Assembly (NCBI RefSeq): GCF_051401765.1
Contig: NW_027480543.1
Span: 992,001-1,056,000, forward strand
Source: Calliopsis andreniformis
Lineage: Eukaryota > Arthropoda > Insecta > Hymenoptera > Andrenidae
Direction: 5' to 3'
Length of the DNA: 64,000 nucleotides
Below, piece after piece: positions 55,007-63,861 of this stretch; position 1 is the stretch's first letter; each line of letters begins with the position of its first letter. The notes beneath the pieces were generated by a model. It had not been told where the DNA came from, made no database searches, and was given only the letters and a program-made list of their open reading frames with translations. Made by a program: the position numbers and the translations under genes.

Positions 55007-58000
55007 GATTGAGGATTAAGGATTGAAGATTGGGGATTGAGGATCTTGGAGTGGAGATTGATTATTGAGGATTGAAGATTGACGATTGAGGATTGAGGAT
55101 TGAGAATTGAGAATTGAGAATGAGGACTGAGAGTTGAGGATTGAGGTTTGAGGAATGAGGATTGAGGGTTGAGGATTGAGGATTGAGGATTGAGGATTGG
55201 GGATTGAGTATTGAAGACTGAGTATTGATGCCTGAGGATTGAGGACTGAGGATTGAGTACTGAGGATTGAGGATTGTGGATTGAGCATTGAGGATTGGAG
55301 ATTTAGGACTGGGGATTGAGGATTGAAGATTGAGGATTAAGGATTGAAGATTGGGGATTGAGGATCTAGGATTGGAGATTGATTATTGAGGATTGAAGAT
55401 TGAGAATTGAGGATTGAGGATTGAGGATTGAGGATTGAGGATTGAGGATTGAGGATTGAGGATTGAAGATTGAGTATTGAGGATTGAAGGTTGAAGTTTG
55501 TGGATTGAGGATTGAGGATTGAGGATTGAATATTGAGCATTGGGGACTGAGTGTTGAGGGTTGAGTGATGAGAATTGATGTTTGTGGATAGATATTTGAA
55601 GATTGCAGATTGAGTATTGAGTATTGAAAACTGTGAATTGATGATATTCTATGGAGGATTGAGGATTGACAACTGATTGTTGAGGACTGAGGGCTGAAGA
55701 TTGAGGATTCAGGACTGAGGTTTGAGGACTGAGGATTGAGGTTTGAGGATTGAGTATTGAAGATTGAGGATTGATGATTGAGTGTTGTGTATTGAGGACG
55801 AGGACTGAGGGTTGAGTATTGATACTTGAGGTCTGAGGATTGAGGATTGTGGATTGCGGATTGAGGATTGAGGATTGAAGATTGAGGATTGGGTATTGAG
55901 GGTTGAAGAATGAGGATTGAGGATTGAGGATTGAAGATTGAGGATTGGGTATTCAGGGTTGAAGATTGAGGATTGAGGATTGAGGGTTGAGGATTGAGGA
56001 TTGAGGATCGAGGATTGAGGATTGAGAATTGAGGATTGAGGATTGAGGATTGAAGATTGAGGATTGGGTATTGAGGATTGAGGAATGAGGATTATGGATT
56101 GAGTATTGAGGATTGAGGATTGCAGATTGAGTATTGAGGATTGAGGATTGAGGATTGAGGATTGAGGATTGAGGATTGAGGATTGAGGATTGAGGATTGA
56201 GGATTGAGGATTGAGGATTGAAGGTTGAGTATTGAGGATTGAAGATTGAGGATTGAGGATTGAGGATTGAGGGTTGATGATTGAGGATTGAAGATTGAGT
56301 ATTGGGGATTGAGGGTTGAAGATTGAGGATTGGGGATTGAGGATTGACGATTGAGGAATGAGTATTGAGGATTGAGAATTGAGGATTGACGATTGAAATT
56401 GAGTATTGAGGATTGAGGATTGAGGATTGAGGATTGAGGATTGAAGATTGAATATTGAGGATTGAAGATTGAGGATTGATGATTGAGGATTGAGGATGGA
56501 GGATGAGGGCTGAGGGTTGATGATTGAGGTTTGAGGACTCAGGACTGAGGATTGAGGATTGAGAATTGAGGGTGGGAATGAGGATTGAAGATTGTGGATT
56601 GGGTATTGAGGATTGAAGAATGAGGATTGAGGATTGAGGATTGAGGATCGAGGATTGAAGATTGAGTATCGAGGACTGAAGATTGACGATTGAGGATTAA
56701 GGATTGAGGATTGAGCATTGAGGATTGAATATTGAGGATTGAGGATTGAGAATTGAGAATTGAGAATTGAGGATGAGGACTGAGGGTTGCGGATTCAGGT
56801 TTGAGGAATGAGGATTGAGGGTTGTGGATTGAGGATTGAGGATTGAGGATTGAGGATTGAGTATTGAAGATTGAGTATTGATGCCTGAGGATTGAGGATT
56901 GAGGATTGGGGTTGAGGATTGAGGATTGAAGACTGAGTATTGAGGATTGAAGATTGAGGATTGAGGATTGAGTATTGAGGATTGAGGATTGAGGATTGAG
57001 GATTGAAGATTGAGTATTGAGGATTGAAGGTTGAGGATTGTGGATTAAGGATTGAGGATTGAGGATTGAAGATTGAGTATTGATGCCTGAGGATTGAGGA
57101 TTGAGTATTGAGGACCGAGGATTGAGGATTGAGGATTGAGCATTGAGGATTGAGCATTGAGGATTGGAGATTGAGGACTGGGGATTGAGGATTGAAGATT
57201 GAGGATTAAGGATTGAAGATTGGGAATTGAGGATCTAGGATTGGAGATTGATTATTGAGGATTGAGGACGAGGACTGACGGTTGAGGATTGAGGATTGAG
57301 CATTGAGGATTGAAGATTGATGACTGGGGATTGAGGATTGAAGATTGAGGATTAAGGATTGAATATTGGGGATTGAGGATCTTGGATTGGAGATTGATTA
57401 TGGAGGATTGAAGATTGACGATTGAGGATTGAGAATTGAGAATTGAGAATTGAGAATGAGGACTGAGAGTTGAGGATTGAGTTTTGAGGAATGAGGATTG
57501 AGGGTTGAGGATTGAGGATTGAGGATTGAGGATTGAGGATTGAGGATTGAGTATTGATTATTGATGATTGAAGATTGAGGATTGAGGATTGAGGGTTGAG
57601 GATTGAGGACGAGGACCGACGGTTGAGGATTGAGGTTTGAGGATTGAGGGTTGAGGATTGAGGACTGAGGCTGAGGATTGAGGATTGAGGATAGCGGATT
57701 GAAGATTGAGGACTGGCGATTGAGGATTGAAGATTGAGGATTAAGGATTGAGGATTGGGGATTGAGGATCTAGGAATGGAGATTGATTATTGGGGATTGC
57801 AGATTGAGGATTGAGGACTGAGGATTGAGGAATGAGAATTGAGTATGAGGACTGAGGGTTGAGGATTGATATTTGAGGAACGAGGATTGAGGATTGAGTA
57901 TTGAGGACAGAGGATTGACGATTGAGTATTGAAGATTGAGGATTTATTACTGAGGATTGAGGATTAAGGATTGAAGATTGGGGATTGAGGATCTAGGATT

Positions 58001-58319
58001 GGAGATTGATTATTGAGGATTGAAGATTGAGGATTGAGGATTGAGGATTGAGGATTGAGAATGAGGATGAGGACTGAGGGTTGAGGATTGAGGTCTGAGG
58101 AATGAGGATTGAGGGTTGAGGTTTGAGGATTGAGGATTGAGGATTGAGGATTGATTATTGAAGATTGAGTATTGATGCCTGAGGATTGAGGATTGAGGAT
58201 TGGGGATTGAGGATTGATGATTGAAGATTGAGTATTGAGGATTCAATATTGAGGATTGAGGATTGAGGATTGAGGATTGAGGATTGAGGTTTGAGGATTG
58301 AGGATTGAGGATTGAGGAT

Positions 58320-59010
58320 TGAAGGTTGAGGATTGTGGATTGAGGATTGAGGATTGAGGATTGAATATTGAGGATTGGGGACAGAGTGTTGGGTGTTGAG
58401 TGATGAGAACTGATGTTTGTGGATAGAGATTTGAAGATTGCAGATTGAGTATTGAGTATTGAAAACTGTGAATTGATGATATTCTTTGGAGGATTGAGGA
58501 TTGACAACTGATTGTTGAGGACTGAGGTCTGAAGATTGAGGATTCAGGATTGAGGATTCAGGATTGAGGTTTGAGGACTGAGGATTGAGGATTGAGGATT
58601 GAGTAGTGAGGATTGAGGATTGAGGGTTGAAGATTGAGGATTGGGGATTGAGGATTGAATATTGAGGATTGAGGATTGAGGATTGAGGATTGAGGGTTGA
58701 GGATTGAGGATTGAAGATTGAGTATTGAGGACTGAAGGTTGAAGTTTGTGGATTGAGGATTGAGGATTGAGGATTGAATATTGAGGATTGGGGACTGAGT
58801 GTTGAGGGCTGAGTGATGAGAATTGATGTTTGTGGATAGAGATTTGAAGATTGCAGATTGAGTATTGAGTATTGAAAACTGTGAATTGATGATATTCTAT
58901 GGAGGATTGAGGATTGACAACTGATTGTTGAGGACTGAGGGCTGAAGATTGAGGATTCAGGACTGAGGTTTGAGGACTGAGGATTGAGGATTGAGGATTG
59001 AGTATTGAAG
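58320..59010 (+). repeat. 413 bp tandem duplication carrying the GACAACTG island
   Basis: Two copies of a diverged island (ATATTCT followed by GACAACTGATTG) lie 413 bases apart (GACAACTG at 58,503 and 58,916), exactly 59 units. The two copies differ at fixed positions (GGTCTGAAG against GGGCTGAAG; TTCTTTGG against TTCTATGG), and those differences are repeated in the next 4.2 kb copy. Confidence 0.85.
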
Positions 59011-60601
59011 ATTGAGGATTGATGATTGAGGGTTGTGTATTGAGGACGAGGACTGAGGGTTGAGTATTGATACTTGAGGTCTGAGGATTGAGGATTGTGG
59101 ATTGCGGATTGAGGATTGAGGATTGAAGATTGAGGATTGGGTATTGAGGGTTGAAGAATGAGGATTGAGGATTGAGGATTGAAGATTGAGGATTGGGTGT
59201 TCAGTGTTGAAGATTGAGGATTGAGGATTGAGGGTTGAGGATTGAGGATTGAGGATCGAGGATTGAGGATTGAGAATTGAGGATTGAGGATTGAGGATTG
59301 AAGATTGAGGATTGGGTATTGAGGATTGAGGAATGAGAATTATGGATTGAGTATTGAGGATTGAGGTTTGCAGATTGAGTATTGAGGATTGAGGATTGAG
59401 GATTGAGGATTGAGGATTGAGGATTGAGGATTGAGGATTGAGGATTGAGGATTGAGGATTGAAGGTTGAGTATTGAGGATTGAAGATTGAGGATTGAGGA
59501 TTGAGGATTGAGGGTTGATGATTGAGGATTGAAGATTGAGGATTGGGGATTGAGGATTGACGATTGAGGATTGAGTATTGAGGATTGAGAATGAAGGATT
59601 GAGGATTGAAATTGAGTATTGAGGATAGAAGATTGAAGATTGAGATTTGATTATTGAATATTGTGGATTGAGTATTGAACCATGAGAATTCAGGATATTC
59701 TATTGAGTATTGAGAATTGAGGATTGATGGGTGAGTATTGAGGATTGATGACTGAGGGTTGTGTGTTGAGTATTGAGGATTGAGGATTGAGGGTTGAGGA
59801 TAGAGGATTGAGGATTGAAGATTGAGTATTGATGATTGAATATTGAGGATTGAGGATTGAGGTTTGAGGATTGAGGACTAGGACTGACGGTTGAGGATCG
59901 AGGTTTGAGGATTGAGGATTGAAGATTCAGGACTGAGGATTGAGGATTGAGGATTGAGCATTGAGGATTGAAGATTGATGACTGGGGATTGAGGATTGAA
60001 GATTGATGATTAAGGATTGAAGATTATTGAAGATTGATGATTAAGGATTGAAGATTGGGGATTGAGGATCTATGATTGGAGATTGATTATTGAGGATTGA
60101 AGATTGAGGATTGAGGATTGAGGATTGAGAATTGAGAATTGAGGATGAGGACTGAGGGTTGAGGATTGAGGTTTGCGGAATGAGGATTGAGGGTTGAGGA
60201 TTGAGGATTGACGATTGAGGGTTGAGGATTGAGTATTGAAGATAGAGTATTGATGCCTGAGGATTGAGGATTGAGGATTGAGGATTGAGGGTTGAGAATT
60301 GAAGATTGAGTATTGAGGATTGAAGATTGAGGATTGAGGATTGAGTACTGAGGATTGAGGATTGAGGGTTGAAGGTTGAGGATTGGGGATTGAGGATTGA
60401 CGACTGAGGAATGAGTATTGAGGATTGAGAATTGAGGATTGACGATTGAAATTGAGTATTGAGGATTGGGGATTGAGGATTGAGTATTGAGTATTCAGGA
60501 TTGAAGATTGAGTATTGAGGATTGAAGATTGAGTATTGAGGATTGAGGATTGAGGATGGAGGATGAGGGCTGAGGGTTGAGGATTGAGGTTTGAGTATTG
60601 A

Positions 60602-60619
60602 ATCCTGAGACTTCAGGAT
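60602..60619. repeat. Inverted repeat ATCCTGA-GACT-TCAGGAT (loop variant)
   Basis: The arms are identical to the other sites but the central four bases are GACT instead of GAAT, which destroys the GAATTC while leaving the inverted repeat intact. This is the only loop variant with intact arms that I noticed. Confidence 0.75.
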
Positions 60620-62512
60620 ATTCTGTTGAGTATTGAGAATTGAGGATTGATGGTTGAGTATTGAGGACTGAGGATTGAGGATTGAAGGTTGAGCAATGAG
60701 GATTCAGAATTGAGGTTTGAGGACTGAGGATTGAGGGTTGAAGATTGAGTATTGAGGATTGAAGATTGAGGATTGAGGATTGAGGATTGAGGATTGAGGA
60801 TTGAGGATTGAAGATTGAATATTGAGGATTGAAGATTGAGGATTGATGATTGAGGATTGAGAATTGAGGATTGGGGATGAGGATTGAAGATTGTGGATTG
60901 GGTATTGAGGATTGAAGAATGAGGATTGAGGATTGAGGATTGAGGATCGAGGATTGAAGATTGAGTATCGAGGATTGAAGATTGACGATTGAGGATTAAG
61001 GATTGAGGATTGAGCATTGAGGATTGAATATTGAGGATTGAGGATTGAGAATTGAGAATTGAGAATTGAGGATGAGGACTGAGGGTTGCGGATTCAGGTT
61101 TGAGGAATGAGGATTGAGGGTTGTGGATTGAGGACCGAGGATTGAGGATTGAGTATTGAGCATTGAGGATTGGAGATTGAGGACTGGGGATTGAGGATTG
61201 AAGATTGAGGATTAAGGATTGAAGATTGGGGATTGAGGATCTAGGATTGGAGATTGATTATTGAGGATTGAGGACGAGGACTGACGGTTGAGGATTGAGG
61301 ATTGAGCATTGAGGATTGAAGATTGATGACTGGGGATTGAGGATTGAAGATTGAGGATTAAGGATTGAATATTGGGGATTGAGGATCTTGGATTGGAGAT
61401 TGATTATGGAGGATTGAAGATTGACGATTGAGGATTGAGGATTGAGAATTGAGAATTGAGAATGAGGACTGAGAGTTGAGGATTGAGTTTTGAGGAATGA
61501 GGATTGAGGGTTGAGGATTGAGGATTGAGGATTGAGGATTGAGGATTGAGGATTGAGGATTGAGTATTGATTATTGATGATTGAAGATTGAGGATTGAGG
61601 ATTGAGGGTTGAGGATTGAGGACGAGGACTGACGGTTGAGGATTGAGGTTTGAGGATAGAGGGTTGAGGATTGAGGACTGAGGCTGAGGATTGAGGACTG
61701 AGGATAGCGGATTGAAGATTGAGGACTGGCGATTGAGGATTGAAGATTGAGAATTAAGGATTGAGGATTGGGGATAGAGGATCTAGGAATGGAGATTGAT
61801 TATTGGGGATTGAAGATTGAGGATTGAGGACTGAGGATTGAGGAATGAGAATTGAGGATGAGGACTGAGGGTTGAGGATTCATATTTGAGGAACGAGGAT
61901 TGAGGATTGAGGATTGAGGACAGAGGATTGACGATTGAGTATTGAAGATTGAGGATTTATTACTGAGGATTGAGGATTAAGGATTGAAGATTGGGGATTG
62001 AGGATCTAGGATTGGAGATTGATTATTGAGGATTGAAGATTGAGGATTGAGGATTGAGGATTGAGGATTGAGGATTGAGGATTGAGAATGAGGATGAGGA
62101 CTGAGGGTTGAGGATTGAGGTCTGAGGAATGAGGATTGAGGGTTGAGGTTTGAGGATTGAGGATTGAGGATTGAGGATTGAGTATTGAAGATTGAGTATT
62201 GATGCCTGAGGATTGAGGATTGAGGATTGAGGATGATGTCTGAGGGTTGAGGATTGAGGGTGAGGACTGAGGGTTGAGGATTGAGGTTTGAGGAACGAGG
62301 ATTGAGGATTGAGGACTAAGGATTGACGACTGAGTATTGAAGATTGAGGATTGATGACTGAGGATTGAGGACTGAGGATTGGGGATTGAGGATTGATGAT
62401 TGAAGATTGTGTATTGAGGATTCAATATTGAGGATTGAGGATTGAGGATTGAGGATTGAGGATTGAGGTTTGAGGATTGAGGATTGAGGATTGAAGATTG
62501 AGTATTGAGGAT

Positions 62513-63210
62513 TGAAGGTTGAGGATTGTGGATTGAGGATTGAGGATTGAGGATTGAATATTGAGGATTGGGGACAGAGTGTTGGGTGTTGAGTGATGAG
62601 AACTGATGTTTGTGGATAGAGATTTGAAGATTGCAGATTGAGTATTGAGTATTGAAAACTGTGAATTGATGATATTCTTTGGAGGATTGAGGATTGACAA
62701 CTGATTGTTGAGGACTGAGGTCTGAAGATTGAGGATTCAGGATTGAGGATTCAGGATTGAGGTTTGAGGACTGAGGATTGAGGATTGAGGATTGAGTAGT
62801 GAGGATTGAGGATTGAGGGTTGAAGATTGAGGATTGGGGTTTGAGGATTGAATATTGAGGATTGAGGATTGAGGATTGAGGATTGAGGATTGAGGATTGA
62901 GGATTGAAGATTGAGTATTGAGGATTGAAGGTTGAAGTTTGTGGATTGAGGATTGAGGATTGAGGATTGAGGATTGAATTTTGAGGATTGGGGACTGAGT
63001 GTTGAGGGTTGAGTGATGAGAATTGATGTTTGTGGATAGAGATTTGAAGATTGCAGATTGAGTATTGAGTATTGAAAACTGTGAATAGATGATATTCTAT
63101 GGAGGATTGAGGATTGACAACTGATTGTTGAGGACTGAGGGCTGAAGATTGAGGATTCAGGACTGAGGTTTGAGGACTGAGGATTGAGGATTGAGGATTG
63201 AGTATTGAAG
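62513..63210 (+). repeat. 420 bp tandem duplication carrying the GACAACTG island
   Basis: Counterpart of 58,320-59,010 in the next copy. GACAACTG lies at 62,696 and 63,116, spacing 420 (60 units), so one unit was gained or lost since the larger duplication. Confidence 0.85.
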
Positions 63211-63539
63211 ATTGAGGATTGATGATTGAGGGTTGTGTATTGAGGACGAGGACTGAGGGTTGAGTATTGATACTTGAGGTCTGACGATTGAGGATTGTGG
63301 ATTGCGGATTGAGGATTGAGGATTGAAGATTGAGGATTGGGTATTGAGGGTTGAAGAATGAGGATTGAGGATTGAGGATTGAAGATTGAGGATTGGGTAT
63401 TCAGGGTTGAAGATTGAGGATTGAGGATTGAGGGTTGAGGATTGAGGATTGAGGATCGAGGATTGAGGATTGAGAATTGAGGATTGAGGATTGAGGATTG
63501 AAGATTGAGGATTGGGTATTGAGGATTGAGGAATGAGGA

Positions 63540-63861
63540 TTATGGATTGAGTATTGAGGATTGAGGATTGCAGATTGAGTATTGAGGATTGAGGATTGAG
63601 GATTGAGGATTGAGGATTGAGGATTGAGGATTGAGGATTGAGGATTGAGGATTGAGGATTGAAGGTTGAGTATTGAGGATTGAAGATTGAGGATTGAGGA
63701 TTATGGATTGAGTATTGAGGATTGAGGATTGCAGATTGAGTATTGAGGATTGAGGATTGAGGATTGAGGATTGAGGATTGAGGATTGAGGATTGAGGATT
63801 GAGGATTGAGGATTGAGGATTGAAGGTTGAGTATTGAGGATTGAAGATTGAGGATTGAGGA
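63540..63861 (+). repeat. 161 bp tandem duplication
   Basis: TTATGG at 63,540 and 63,701 and GCAG at 63,570 and 63,731 give a spacing of 161, exactly 23 units. The corresponding place in the previous copy (about 59,340-59,500) has only one, so this duplication arose after the ~4.2 kb duplication. Confidence 0.8.

Larger units (their letters stand above)
52253..57640 (+). repeat. 5,533 bp higher-order repeat, copy 2
   Basis: Tandem copy of 46,720-52,252. The spacing is 5,533 until about 56,400, falls to 5,477 (GCATTGAGG at 51,238 and 56,715) after loss of 56 bases, exactly eight units, and later becomes 5,491. After about 57,640 the order departs from copy 1. The copies otherwise look nearly identical, including the unusual CTTGGAGTGG variant near 49,510 and 55,045. 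No gene seen. Confidence 0.88.
56430..60800 (+). repeat. ~4.0-4.4 kb higher-order repeat, copy 1
   Basis: The match to the next copy has spacing of about 4,365 at its left edge, 4,006-4,013 in the middle (GATCTAGG at 57,232 and 61,238; GATAGCGG at 57,690 and 61,703), 4,193-4,200 further right (GACAACTG at 58,503 and 62,696; 58,916 and 63,116) and 4,361 near the end (GAATGAAGG at 59,589 and 63,950). The changing spacing shows several later internal gains and losses. The left edge overlaps the end of the 5,533 bp copy 2, of which it is a derivative. No gene seen. Confidence 0.8.

Noticed and set aside
60001..60057. Local duplication around GATGATTAAGG
   Set aside because: GATTGATGATTAAGG appears twice within about 30 bases, but this is a minor slippage event with no wider counterpart seen.
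672..62700. Many minus-strand open frames of 67-369 codons as protein genes
   Set aside because: All are the same N-P-Q-S-S-I-L type repeat, arise automatically because the unit has no minus-strand stop, overlap each other in different frames (for example 11,201-11,953 with 11,538-11,921), begin at chance ATG or TTG variants, and have no ribosome-binding sequence or recognisable domain.
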